A stretch of 64,000 nt of DNA from Phanerodontia chrysosporium (lineage: Eukaryota; Basidiomycota; Agaricomycetes; Polyporales; Phanerochaetaceae): the NCBI GenBank assembly GCA_001910725.1, contig MJGA01000018.1, positions 1 to 64,000 of the forward strand. Reading direction: 5' to 3'. The notes below the pieces were generated by a model. That model was not told the DNA's origin. It saw only the letters and a list, made by a program, of their open reading frames with translations, and ran no database searches. Of the stretch, positions 1 through 10,538 are shown piece by piece. A program made the position numbers and the translations under genes. How positions within the stretch are numbered: position 1 is the first letter of the stretch; each line of letters opens with the position of its first letter.

Positions 1-1257
1 TAGGGCTCCCTCAGCCATAGAGCCGAGTTCTAACGCTCCCCAAGGGTCCATACCACTTGAACTCGCAGCAGAACGCAAACCAAAGTCAACAGGATTTGAA
101 TTGAGCGACATCTTGATTCAAAAACGCGCAGATACAAAAACTAATCGAGGTTCTTCTCCAAAAACAACCAATCTTCACCCAACTCCTGAATCAGCTCCCT
201 GCAATGCTCAGCGAAGCGTGGCTTAAGCTCAGCGAAGCTATGTGCGCCTGCCTTCTTCAAATCCCTCGAAATCTTCTTCCACTCCCTCGTGGTGTACTCC
301 TTCGTCTCGACGATGGTCTGAAGGTGTTGCGAATGTTGTCGAACCTCTCCTTGAACAAGCCCAAGGTGTAGAGCTCGTGTTCAGTCAACCCAACTCGAAA
401 ACGCTGCTCGTCTAGCTTCTGAAAGAACGGACCCAAGTGGTTAAGGGCGCGTTGAACTTTCGTCCGTAGTCGCGCAGCTGATGGACCTGAGTGTTGGTGT
501 GAAAGCGAAGGTCTTTGGGAATGGGTTTGACTTCGATAGGGGAGTAGGGGAGGTTCAATACGTTCGATGAGGGGTAGAGGGGAGGGCGTTCGCGATGCGA
601 TCGAGTAGGCGGCGCTTGCGCTGTTCGTTGCGATAGTCTTCGAGCTGAAGCTGGTGCTTGAAGTCGTTCAAGTCTGCTTCACGAGCAAGCCTTTCACGAC
701 GACCAGGGACAGGGGTGTAGGGTGTAGTGCGAGGTTTGTACGCAGGGCGCGGCTTCCCAACGTCTTTGAAGCGGTGAAGGTTCGAGATCTTGATGCGCTC
801 AAGCAAGGGTTTGCCAGAGCTCTCGTCCTTAGCAAGGACAAAACGGTTCCTAGCAGCTTTAGGCACTAGTAAACACGGGTCAGCCTGTGTACACAAGCCA
901 GAAAACTTCTCCACACAGGCAAAGCGCAAGGCTTTCCTGCCAGCCAACCCTCAACGAAGAGAAAGGGGTATTACTGCGGGTTTCCACGCCACGCAGCTAA
1001 AACTGGTTGGACAGGGTATTACACCCTTAGTCCAGCACTACAACAGGGGTTACTCGTCCGCAGGCAAAGCCCTCTGAGGTGGGTTACACCACGTTCCCCT
1101 GTCTGTACCTAAAAAGGTACTATAGTGCCCACTTACGCCTGTGGATCGGCAGAAAAACTGAACAAAGCGCAAAAGCACTTGTTCAAACAAGCCCCCAGAA
1201 CCCAAAGCAATAACCTAGGCCACCAAAGGTGGAGTAGGTTGGCCAGCTTCAATCTTC
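1..1257 (-). mobile_element. Truncated left copy of Ty3/gypsy family 1 (5' internal region)
   Basis: This segment matches the 5' internal part of the complete element to its right (about 7495-8755) and continues past the window edge. It holds the first codons of gag (start codon at 111, minus strand), the leader reading frame (141-950) and the self-primer binding site (1245-1255). It abuts an LTR at 1258-1855 that also serves as the 3' LTR of the next copy, so the two elements lie head to tail and share one LTR. Compared with the other two copies it lacks single bases at several homopolymers (near 6, 326, 445, 540-550, 575-585), which breaks the leader frame. Confidence 0.85.
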
Positions 1258-1855
1258 TATCACAAAAATGCGCTGCCCTAGCGCCTATACACCAAACCAA
1301 CCAGCAATACTCACTGGCAAAGGTTTACTTGGACTACAAAGGGTGTAGCCAAGCTTGAAGACGAGTATAGAGACTAGAGAGGTGAGATGCGATGAGATTG
1401 AAGCTGGGGAGGCACCCCCAGCCCTCAGGGTTTATATACATGTGCACCAGGTCCCCAGGGACCGGTGTTCAGGGTCCTAGCTATCTAATACCTACTACGC
1501 TATTGGCTAGTGCCCTACAGGCATTCCTACATTCTCCTACTCGTTCCTAAATGTTCCTACGATGTCCCAGAAACCTCCAGAACGTTCCAGCACTGTCCGG
1601 ACCTGTCCAGAGACCTCCAGGGCTTTCTAGTCCATTCCGGAGTGTCTCGGCGCTTCCAGACCCTTGCCTGCTTCTAGACCTTCGACCATGTGACCCTGGG
1701 ATACCGCACGTGTGCGCATCACGTGACCGCCGTATCACGTGACCAGCCCCGAGCCTAGGGCTGTCACTCCAGCGCTTCCGCATGTCACAGTTCGGAGTAA
1801 TCGCTTCTGTCACCTGCTGCCCCTAACCCTAAGGGTTAAGACGAAAAACTGTGAC
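1258..1855 (-). repeat. LTR of gypsy family 1, shared by two tandem copies
   Basis: This 598-bp LTR is nearly identical to those at 8756-9355, 46128-46727 and 53627-54226. On the plus strand it starts TATCAC and ends GTGACA, so in element sense it is TGTCAC...GTGATA. It is the 3' LTR of the complete minus-strand element (polypurine tract at about 1856-1868) and the 5' LTR of the truncated copy (primer site at 1245-1255). Confidence 0.93.
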
Positions 1856-1891
1856 ATTACCCCCAATTCTAGCTGAACCTCCTGGTGAAGC

Positions 1892-4800
1892 CTAAATACC
1901 AGTGGAGCCAAAACCATCGCTGCTGCGAATGGTTGAGTCGAGGTGAGAAACCGGAGTTGGTTCGGCATAGGATATTCTTTCGAGCACGAGTTGAGCGACA
2001 CGATCACCCTTGCGGAAAGTAAAGGTGTCGGGCGAGTTGTTGATGAGTAGAATTTTGAGCTCTCCTCGATAATCTCGGTCAATAACGCCTGCTCCTATGT
2101 CGATGCCTCTGAGGCTGAGGCCACTCCGTGGTGCGACTCGAGCGTAGGTACCTGGTGGAGTACACATTCGAAGGCCAGTTGATGCTAGCTTGCGATCATG
2201 GGGCTTGAGCGTAAGGTCTTCCGTGATGAAAAGATCCAACCCTGCGCTTTCTGGCGAGCCACGTGAGGGGAGTTTTGCGTCCTTGTTCATGAGCTCGACC
2301 TCGAACTGGTTGTCTGCTCCCCAAGATTGGAGTAGCGCGAGTTCGCGCATGAAAAACTCATCCTCCTCGTCGTGGTGGCGTTGCAGAAGGGAAATTGCCT
2401 TCGGCGCATCTGGGTATTTCCTGTGGAATTGTTTGACCTTCGCCATAGCGTGCTTGAGATTGGGCAAGTATTCCCATGTGTCGCTATGCTCATCGTAGCC
2501 TCTCCACCGTACTCGGTACATAACACGGCCTTTAGAGTCTGGCTGTGCATCTACGATCTGCTCGACCTCGTACTCCTCGTCATCACCCACACGAATGGGT
2601 GGTAGGGGTTTGCGCGTGCGATTGGCAACCTCATCCTCGACGTGCTTCGTGAGCTTGCTTGCGTGGAAGACCGGGTGAATCTTCACATGGGCTGGTAACT
2701 TCAGCTTGAAGGTGACCGGTCCCAGCTGCTCTACGATCTCGTAAGGGCCTACTCGCTTTGGTGCCAGTTTCTTGGAGGGAACCCGAAGGTTCAGATCCTT
2801 TGCGTCAAGCCAAACACGGTCTCCGACCTTGAACAAGGGTTCTGATTTACCCTGGTCGTAGTACCACTTCATTCGCTCTGCAGCCAGCACGAGCGCGGCT
2901 TTCGCCTGATCTTGGGCCTCCTGTCTAAGCTTCGTCCAGTCATCCAGTTCTGACAACCTTGTAACACGGTCCTGCTCCGGGAACATGCGTGGATGACGGC
3001 CATATTCGACGAAGAATGGTGAGTTCTTGGTGCTTTCATGCGCCTGGTTATTGTACGCAAACTCGGCAGAGGGCAAAAGGTACGCCCAGTCGTCCTGCCT
3101 GAAGCTTGTGTAGCAGCGCAGATACTGCTCCAATGACTGATTAACTCGCTCCGTCTGACCGTCCGCCTGAGGGTGAAACGCTGTAGTCATTGCTGACTTG
3201 ATCCCCAGGAGTCTGCACCATTCCTGGAAGAGTTTCGCGGCGAACTGCGTTCCTCTATCCGAAATGATCTGTCTGGGTAGGCCGTGCAAAGGCCAAACAC
3301 GCTCATAGAGCAAATTTCCCAGATCCTTGGCTGAAAACTCCTTGGTGATGGGGAGGAAATGTGCTCGCTTGGTTAAGCGGCAAACGACTACGAAGATAGC
3401 GTTGTAACCGTCCGACTCAGGCAAGTCCGTGATCATATCGCATGAGATTATCTCCCAGGGTTCCGACGGAACCTCGTTCGGTTGTAGCAGGCCAGCAGGC
3501 TTCTGGTTGACGTTTTTATGCGACTGGCAGACTTCGCAGCCTGCGACGTACTTCTTGACGTAAACCGACATTCCTGGCCACCAGTAGTTGCGCGACAGCA
3601 ACTCCAACGTCTTCCATCGTCCAGGGTGTCCAGCCCCAGGGAAGTCGTGGTGTAACTTGAGTAGATCCGCCCTAATCTTGTCGTCCTTGGGCACATACAC
3701 CTTGCCTCGGTGCAGTAGTAGCCCGTCCTCGAGGTGCCATTCCGCTAAGTCCTTCCCGAACTCTCTTGGTCCTTTCAACATCAGGTCTTTGTACGACTTG
3801 GTGACTTCGTCGTCCAGCAGGGCTTTTCTGATCCTTTCTAGCAGTTTGCTATCGTCCACTATCGATGAATGGGTTGGTTGCATGGCTCGAATCGCGAAAT
3901 ATTCTGGCTTCAAAAGGACTTTTTCACGATTGTCGCAATCCACCCCCAATTCATGATCTGGCCTCCTGGACATTGGATCAGCCCGCTTCATCGTCTTTCC
4001 AGGCTTGTGCTCCAACTTGAAGTGGAAACGTGTGAGGAAAAGACTCCAACGTGCTTGGCGTCGCGTCAAGTCTTGCGCCTTGCGGAAATAGGTCAAATTC
4101 TGGTGATCTGACCATATGTCGAATGGTAGAGGGTGTCCCTCCAAGTGGTGGCGCCATTCCTTCAATGCGCGGATGATGGCTAGCATCTCCTTGTCGTATA
4201 TCTCGTAGTTGCGCTCATGTACGCCTAGCGCCTTGGAGTAAAACGCGACAGGGTGCCAAAGGCCATCCTCGCCCAGTTGCTCAAGTACAGCCCCCGTAGC
4301 AAAGTCTGACGAATCGCATTCGAGCCTAAAAGGGTGCTCGTCGTCTGGAATCTTGAGAATAGGCGCAGTAGTGAACGCTCTTTTGAGTGTATCGAAGGCA
4401 TCCTGCTGCTCAGGCCCCCATTCCCACTCTTTGCCTTTGCGGGTAAGCTCTGACAATGGGCGAACAATCTTGCCAAAGTCTCGAATAAACCGTCGGTAGA
4501 AGTTAGCAAAACCCAGGAAAGCCTGGACATCTTTGACCCTTTTGGGTATGGGCCAAGATAAAACGCCATCTACCTTCGATGGATCCATCTGAACCGACCC
4601 CTTGCTGATGATCATTCCGAGGTATTCAATGCTATCCGTCTCGAAGAAGCATTTTTCTGGCTTAGCAAACAGGTCGTTGTCGCGTAGCCGCTGCAATACC
4701 TCCCGAACTAATCGCCGATGGTGGTCCAAGTTATTCGTGAAGATGAGAATGTCGTCTAGGTAGACCATGACATGCCCTTCTCGAATCAGATCGTCGAGAA

Positions 4801-6048
4801 TATGGTTCATCATGCGCTGAAAGGTTGCTGGTGCATTGCTGAGGCCGAAGAACATCACTGTAGGTTCGTATAAACCGAAAGGTGTGATGAAGGCCAGCTT
4901 CCACTCGTCTCCTTCCTTGATTCTGACGTTGTTATACCCCCATCTAAGGTCAATCTTGGTGTATATACTAGCCTTAGATAGTCGATCTATAAGGTCTGAG
5001 ATCTTGGGTATAGGGAAGCGGTCTTTCTTAACGACTTCGTTCAGCTTTCTGTAGTCCTGCACCAAGCGCAATGAACCGTCCTTCTTCTTCACGAAAAAGA
5101 CTGGTGCTGCCAGCGGGGATTTACTTGGTCTGATGTATCCCTTGGCGAGATTCTCCTGAATCCACTCGTCCAGAGAATTCCTCTCTTCTGGCGACAGCGA
5201 GTAATTACGAGCTGGTCGAGGTAGGGTAGCTCCGTCGATAAACTCGACAGCGTGGTCGTAAGGCTTTCGTACGGGTAACCGTTCGCTTGCACGCTTCGAA
5301 AACACGTCCCCATAGTCTTGATACTGTGCAGGGACAAGCTGCTCCCAGCCCTCGATTCCCTCCAGCGAACGAATACTGCACATCGCTGCGATCTTCCGGC
5401 AAGTTAATGCCAAAACGCGGCCATCTGGGGTGGAAGGGTCGACCCACTGAAGCCAAGGCTCCTCTTCTTCCCCCTCGAAGTCCTCGTCCATGGGTTCTTC
5501 GAGCTCTGCTTGTGCTACTTGAGCCTTGTGGCTGGTAAAGCGACAAGAGTCTGGGCATCTGGAGTACTTCCACTCGCCCTTATCCCAATCTATCTCAGGA
5601 TTATGCTTCTTCAAGTAGCTAAAGCCAAGGAACATGTCCTTTCCACCCAGATCCGTAATGAGGCATGCTTGTCTAGAGACATGGTCCCCTACGGCTACGT
5701 CGAGCCAAGCATACTCCTCAATACTGCCACACTTGTTCCTGGAGCCATCTGCGTTGTAAACGCGTATCTCCCTGGTCAGCTGGTTCGTCTTCAGCTTATG
5801 CTTCTTGACGAAGCGATGGCTAATGAACACAGCATAGGCCCCGAATCAACCAGCGCGGTAGTCTGCACTCTGATTTCCTTACCCTGACTCAAAGTTACTG
5901 GAACGATAAAGCTCGATTTAGAGGGTAAACTGGAGACTTTTCTCGATTCCAAAACTGATCTAATACATTCTGCTGAGTCGGGAGGGTAAAGGAAATCTAA
6001 AAACGGACCAGATGTCGCAGACTCTACATCGGTCCCTGCAGAAAATCC
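1892..6048 (-). pseudogene. pol: Gypsy family 1 pol (PR-RT-RH-IN-chromodomain-dUTPase), frameshifted in PR
   Basis: From about 5830 to 1892 the frame is open for 1312 codons and matches the plus copy: reverse transcriptase with YLDD, RNase H, integrase with an HHCC zinc module and D,D,E core, a chromodomain and a C-terminal dUTPase (motifs AGLDLF, APRSGLSLRGID, DGFGSTG). Relative to the plus copy one base is missing between 5842 and 5843, inside the codons for the protease active-site DSG. Protease and the gag-pol fusion are therefore out of frame with RT. All downstream domains look intact, so the lesion is recent or a sequencing error. Like the plus copy, the pol frame is entered from gag in the -1 frame and has no suitable AUG of its own. 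Confidence 0.9.
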
Positions 6049-7604
6049 TCATCGTCTGAGAATACCACGCGGTTAATCTTCTGCGCCTTCTCCTTCGAAG
6101 ACGACTTCTTCTTTTGCTTGGTCTTGGGGGTATCTTCTTCTTCTGAGCTATCTGAGCTCGATTCCTCGTCAGAGGCTACCTCCTGGAATCTCTCCGAGTC
6201 GCTGGCGTACACCTCGCGCACGCTGTTCTTCGTGTGGCGAGAGCCCTTATCCTTCTCCTTTCCCTTTGAAGACGAAGCCTTTGACGAACTGGCCACCGGT
6301 GCATTGGTGGTTTTACTCGACGATGTCGAAGAACCTGAGTTGTTCTTCTTCGATGGACACTCCTTGGCGATGTGGCCTTTGCCTCCACACTGAGCGCAGC
6401 AGCCTTTCTTCTTCGCCTCCTCGAACGACATGGCAACCTTCTGAACTTTGGCTGTCTTGCCTTTGCCCTGGGCTGAGCCCTTCTTCAAGGCGTCGACATC
6501 CATAGCGTCAGGGTCTTTCGACGACTGAGGCTGTCCAGAGAGTACGGTGCCTGTCAAGAGACGTTGATCCTGCAGAATCTCCTGAACATCCTTCAACCAA
6601 CCATCCCAGGTCGTAGCCCACTGAGCACGACCACGGGCTGCCAGTACATCGGCGGCGGCACGAGGGGTATGGGCATAGGCTTTGACCAACAGTTCTTCAT
6701 TGGAGAAGCCAGTTTGGCGAGCCAGCGAACGGAAACGAGCAGCAAACTCATTGAAAGTCTTCTCGTTCGTTCCTTTCTTGCTGACAAGCTGCTCAAACTC
6801 TGCCCTTGCCCTGTCCTTCTTGTCGGTCTGTTGGAATCCTTTCTGGAGTTCGTTCACAAAGTTGGTCCAAGTACCAAGGGGCTTTGAGTCTGCCACCTTG
6901 TCGAAGTACTCTTGCATGACCTTCTTTGCTGAACCTCGCAGGTAAGTCATCGCCGTCTCTATCTTCTTTTCGTCGTCCATTACGCCACGGTGGCGCAACC
7001 AGAGTGCCATCGACTCGAGCCAGTCATCCAGCTTACTAGCCTTATCACCATTAAAGGTGTCAGGCTCCTTCATGGTAGGGAACAAAGACTGAGACAACCC
7101 AACGTTGCCTCCACTAGTGCCTTGCTGAACCAACACTTTCAAGCTCTCGTTCTCCTGCTTCAGCACCTGCATAGCGTTCTGCAAAACGCGATTTTGGTTC
7201 TGAGCCTCTGCTATCTGCGCAGACAAGTGCTGTCTAGTCTGCTCAAGAGTGTCTATCTGCTCCTGAAGTGTCTTGGCCTCAGTTTTGCGTTTGCGAAGGG
7301 CTTCCTTCAAGCGAAGGACTTCTGAACCCATTTCCGACCTTACTTGAGCTATCTCAGCCTTTACCCAGTTACCCAGGCTGTCAACGAGGGCCTTGAAGTC
7401 GCCAGGAGTCAGTCCTTCCTGAGCGGCTTGTACCCATGACTGGCTGTACTCTTCGTAAGAGGTCGAAAGCGGCGCAGCGGCCAAAACTGGGGTAGGGCCT
7501 CCCTCAGCCATAGAGCCGAGTTCTAACGCTCCCCAAGGGTCCATACCACTTGAACTCGCAGCAGAACGCAAACCAAAGTCAACAGGATTTGAATTGAGCG
7601 ACAT
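6024..7604 (-). CDS. gag: Gypsy family 1 Gag
   Basis: This 526-residue capsid/nucleocapsid precursor starts at the first AUG of the predicted element transcript. A region rich in heptad-like Leu/Gln (about residues 85-160) suggests a coiled coil. A retrotransposon-gag domain follows (about 170-330), with one CCHC zinc knuckle (C403-x2-C406-x4-H411-x4-C416) and an acidic/Ser-rich then Lys-rich tail. It differs from the plus-strand copy at only a few residues. Its stop codon lies inside a -1 frame that continues into protease, which points to gag-pol frameshifting. Confidence 0.93.
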   Translation of the reverse strand: MSLNSNPVDFGLRSAASSSGMDPWGALELGSMAEGGPTPVLAAAPLSTSYEEYSQSWVQAAQEGLTPGDFKALVDSLGNWVKAEIAQVRSEMGSEVLRLKEALRKRKTEAKTLQEQIDTLEQTRQHLSAQIAEAQNQNRVLQNAMQVLKQENESLKVLVQQGTSGGNVGLSQSLFPTMKEPDTFNGDKASKLDDWLESMALWLRHRGVMDDEKKIETAMTYLRGSAKKVMQEYFDKVADSKPLGTWTNFVNELQKGFQQTDKKDRARAEFEQLVSKKGTNEKTFNEFAARFRSLARQTGFSNEELLVKAYAHTPRAAADVLAARGRAQWATTWDGWLKDVQEILQDQRLLTGTVLSGQPQSSKDPDAMDVDALKKGSAQGKGKTAKVQKVAMSFEEAKKKGCCAQCGGKGHIAKECPSKKNNSGSSTSSSKTTNAPVASSSKASSSKGKEKDKGSRHTKNSVREVYASDSERFQEVASDEESSSDSSEEEDTPKTKQKKKSSSKEKAQKINRVVFSDDEDFLQGPM

Positions 7605-7633
7605 CTTGATTCAAAAACGCGCAGATACAAAAA

Positions 7634-8449
7634 CTAATCGAGGTTCTTCTCCAAAAACAACCAATCTTCACCCAACTCCTGAATCAGCTCCCTGCAATGC
7701 TCAGCGAAGCGTGGCTTAAGCTCAGCGAAGCTATGTGCGCCTGCCTTCTTCAAATCCCTCGAAATCTTCTTCCACTCCCTCGTGGTGTACTCCTTCGTCT
7801 CGACGATGGTCTGAAGGTGTTTGCGAATGTTGTCGAACCTCTCCTTGAACAAGCCCAAGGTGTAGAGCTCGTGTTCAGTCAACCCAACTCGAAAACGCTG
7901 CTCGTCTAGCTTCTGAAAGAACGGACCCAAGTGGTTAAGGGCGCCGTTGAACTTTCGTCCGTAGTCGCGCAGCTGATGGACCTGAGTGTTGGTGTGAAAG
8001 CGAAGGTCTTTGGGAATGGGTTTGACTTCGATAGGGGGAGTAGGGGGAGGTTCAATACGTTCGATGAGGGGTAGAGGGGGAGGGGCGTTCGCGATGCGAT
8101 CGAGTAGGCGGCGCTTGCGCTGTTCGTTGCGATAGTCTTCGAGCTGAAGCTGGTGCTTGAAGTCGTTCAAGTCTGCTTCACGAGCAAGCCTTTCACGACG
8201 ACCAGGGACAGGGGTGTAGGGTGTAGTGCGAGGTTTGTACGCAGGGCGCGGCTTCCCAACGTCTTTGAAGCGGTGAAGGTTCGAGATCTTGATGCGCTCA
8301 AGCAAGGGTTTGCCAGAGCTCTCGTCCTTAGCAAGGACAAAACGGTTCCTAGCAGCTTTAGGCACTAGTAAACACGGGTCAGCCTGTGTACACAAGCCAG
8401 AAAACTTCTCCACACAGGCAAAGCGCAAGGCTTTCCTGCCAGCCAACCC
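7634..8449 (-). CDS. AUG-less leader reading frame upstream of gag (intact copy)
   Basis: This frame is open for about 271 codons between a TGA (8450-8452) and a TAG (7634-7636) that ends 29 nt before the gag AUG. It contains no ATG codon at all; the first plausible initiator is a UUG at 8446-8444 with purines at -3 and +4. The predicted product is basic (many Arg/Lys), has a Cys-containing N-terminus, a proline-rich middle (about 120-145) and a charged helical C-terminal half. No known domain was recognised. Frame preservation over 270 codons argues for coding; the absence of AUG argues that, if translated, it uses non-AUG initiation or an upstream splice that was not found. It is frameshifted in the other two copies by homopolymer deletions. 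Confidence 0.55.
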   Translation of the reverse strand, partial: GLAGRKALRFACVEKFSGLCTQADPCLLVPKAARNRFVLAKDESSGKPLLERIKISNLHRFKDVGKPRPAYKPRTTPYTPVPGRRERLAREADLNDFKHQLQLEDYRNEQRKRRLLDRIANAPPPLPLIERIEPPPTPPIEVKPIPKDLRFHTNTQVHQLRDYGRKFNGALNHLGPFFQKLDEQRFRVGLTEHELYTLGLFKERFDNIRKHLQTIVETKEYTTREWKKISRDLKKAGAHSFAELKPRFAEHCRELIQELGEDWLFLEKNLD

Positions 8450-8742
8450 TCAACGAAGAGAAAGGGGTATTACTGTGGGTTTCCACGCCACACAGCTAAA
8501 ACTGGTTGGACAGGGTATTACACCCTTAGTCCAGCACTACAACAGGGGTTACTCGTCCGCAGGCAAAGCCCTCTGAGGTGGGTTACACCACGTTCCCCTG
8601 TCTGTACCTAAAAAGGTACTATAGTGCCCACTTACGCCTGTGGATCGGCAGAAAACTGAACAAAGCGCAAAAGCACTTGTTCAAACAAGCCCCCAGAACC
8701 CAAAGCAATAACCTAGGCCACCAAAGGTGGAGTAGGTTGGCT

Positions 8743-8753
8743 AGCTTCAATCT
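8743..8753 (-). other. Self-complementary primer-binding site (minus copy)
   Basis: Two bases inside the 5' LTR lies the 11-mer AGATTGAAGCT (minus strand). It is the exact reverse complement of AGCTTCAATCT in the LTR, located where transcription should begin about 33 nt after the TATA box. No TGG-type tRNA primer site is present. Confidence 0.8.
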
Positions 8754-8755
8754 TC

Positions 8756-9355
8756 TATCACAAAAATGCGCTGCCCTAGCGCCTATACACCAAACCAACC
8801 AGCAATACTCACTGGCAAAGGTTTACTTGGACTACAAAGGGTGTAGCCAAGCTTGAAGACGAGGTATAGAGACTAGAGAGGTGAGATGCGATGAGATTGA
8901 AGCTGGGGAGGCACCCCCAGCCCTCAGGGTTTATATACATGTGCACCAGGTCCCCAGGGACCGGTGTTCAGGGTCCTAGCTATCTAATACCTACTACGCT
9001 ATTGGCTAGTGCCCTACAGGCATTCCTACATTCTCCTACACGTTCCTAAATGTTCCTACGATGTCCCAGAAACCTCCAGAACGTTCCAGCACTGTCCGGA
9101 CCTGTCCAGAGACCTCCAGGGCTTTCTAGTCCATTCCGGAGTGTCTCGGCGCTTCCAGACCCTTGCCTGCTTCTAGACCTTCGACCATGTGACCCTGGGA
9201 TACCGCACGTGTGCGCATCACGTGACCGCCGTATCACGTGACCAGCCCCGAGCCTAGGGCTGTCACTCCAGCGCTTCTGCATGTCACAGTTCGGAGTAAT
9301 CGCTTCTGTCACCTGCTGCCCCTAACCCTAAGGGTTAAGACGAAAAACTGTGACA
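8756..9355 (-). repeat. 5' LTR of gypsy family 1, minus copy
   Basis: This 600-bp LTR is nearly identical to the plus-copy LTRs. In element sense it begins TGTCAC and ends GTGATA. It carries the TATA box, two TCACGTGA palindromes and the telomere-like palindrome described for the plus copy. Confidence 0.94.
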
Positions 9356-10538
9356 CATGCCCTCCCCATCTTTCCCACCTCTCCCACGCTCACGGCATGC
9401 TGTCACGCACGCAGACCGTGCTGCACACAGTGTCCGAGAACGTCTTTATGCGGCTGCTGATCCCGGACCATGCGCAGACTTCCGACAGCGAGCAAAGGTA
9501 AGAATATTTGGCAGACGGTGGTCGACATTTACCTGTTACTCATCTGACCTGCTGTGCTACACAGGATACCCTGGGATGTAGGGTTGTGCGCATGTACGTG
9601 ATCAGCTCTCTGCTTTCTGACCCTTTTGTACTGATGTCCACTTGCAGGCGCAGCAGTCTTTTCCTTTGACAGGTTCGTCACTGTATCCTATATGCTGCTC
9701 ACTTTCAACGAACCCCTATCGGCAGTGCCTAGCGTATAGCATCCGTCTAGCATGATCAGCGTCATGCACGGCTAGCATGTGGGTGGCACAAGTATGTGGT
9801 ACAGCCAGCCGTCTGTTCTATTCTGCATTTGTCACCCAGCCACTTGTGTACTGTACTGTATCCAGATGAATAAATCGATTTTATTGTCTAAAATATATGG
9901 GATGAGCCCGAGTAGCAGCCGAACGAACCCAAAAGTGCGCCCGGAACTGCCACCGCTTGCCAGGCATTACCAGCCCTGGCCATGCCTGATCTAGCTTACC
10001 ATGATGGCGAGCCTGGTCTATGGTGTCAGACTGATGGGCATGGTCACGCTTATCGATCGCATGTCTGAGCTGGCAACTACAATCCCAGCCTGAAAGCGCT
10101 GACCTGCTCTGGTAGCCTGGTCATCGCTGGCCTAGCTAGATCTAGCGGTCTTTTTTTTGCTGATGTTGAATATTGAATGTCAGTGACTGATTAGATCGCC
10201 GAGTACAGCAAGATAACAGCTCCATCTCATCTTATCTCTACGGGCGCTTCGTGAATATTTGCATCTGGAATCCGCCCGTCTCTGCCGCACACTCACTTTC
10301 TGCCACCCTCTTCGCACTGCTCAACCTGTTGCCTTCAGCCTCTCGTCTCGCTCGGCACGTCCTGGACGCTCCCAAAGTACGAGAGCTGCGTTGGAAGACG
10401 CGCAGAGTCATCTTCCCTCTCATCGACCTTTCTGCGGAGCGGCAATTCAAGCACGTCGTCTACAATCTCGTGCAGTCTTCTCTGAAGGGCAGCAATATAT
10501 ACGACTGGACGTCTTATAACCACGGGACGCCGTTGGAT
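9356..10538. other. Intergenic region
   Basis: No gene was recognised here. An AT-rich stretch with a run of T lies near 10150. The last 300 bp should hold the promoter and 5' UTR of the pseudouridine synthase gene; the frame is open upstream of 10539 back to 10251 but has no earlier ATG. Confidence 0.5.

Larger units (their letters stand above)
1258..9355 (-). mobile_element. Complete Ty3/gypsy chromovirus, family 1, minus copy
   Basis: LTR - primer site - leader frame - gag - PR/RT/RNase H/IN/chromodomain/dUTPase - polypurine tract - LTR, about 8.1 kb, collinear and nearly identical with the plus-strand copy at 46128-54226. The right flank after 9355 begins CATGC; the matching target duplication would lie left of the tandem partner, outside the window. 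The leader and gag frames are intact in this copy, but protease is broken by a 1-base deletion at the active site, so this copy should not make functional protease unless the base is a sequencing error. Confidence 0.95.

Noticed and set aside
654..1077. Plus-strand frames antisense to the gypsy leader (repeated at 8153-8576 and 46907-47330)
   Set aside because: They repeat in every copy only because the element does; no domain, and opposite to the predicted transcript.
1547..1813. Frames inside the gypsy LTRs (repeated in all four copies)
   Set aside because: They lie in the U3 region upstream of the TATA box, have repetitive composition and would not be on the element transcript.
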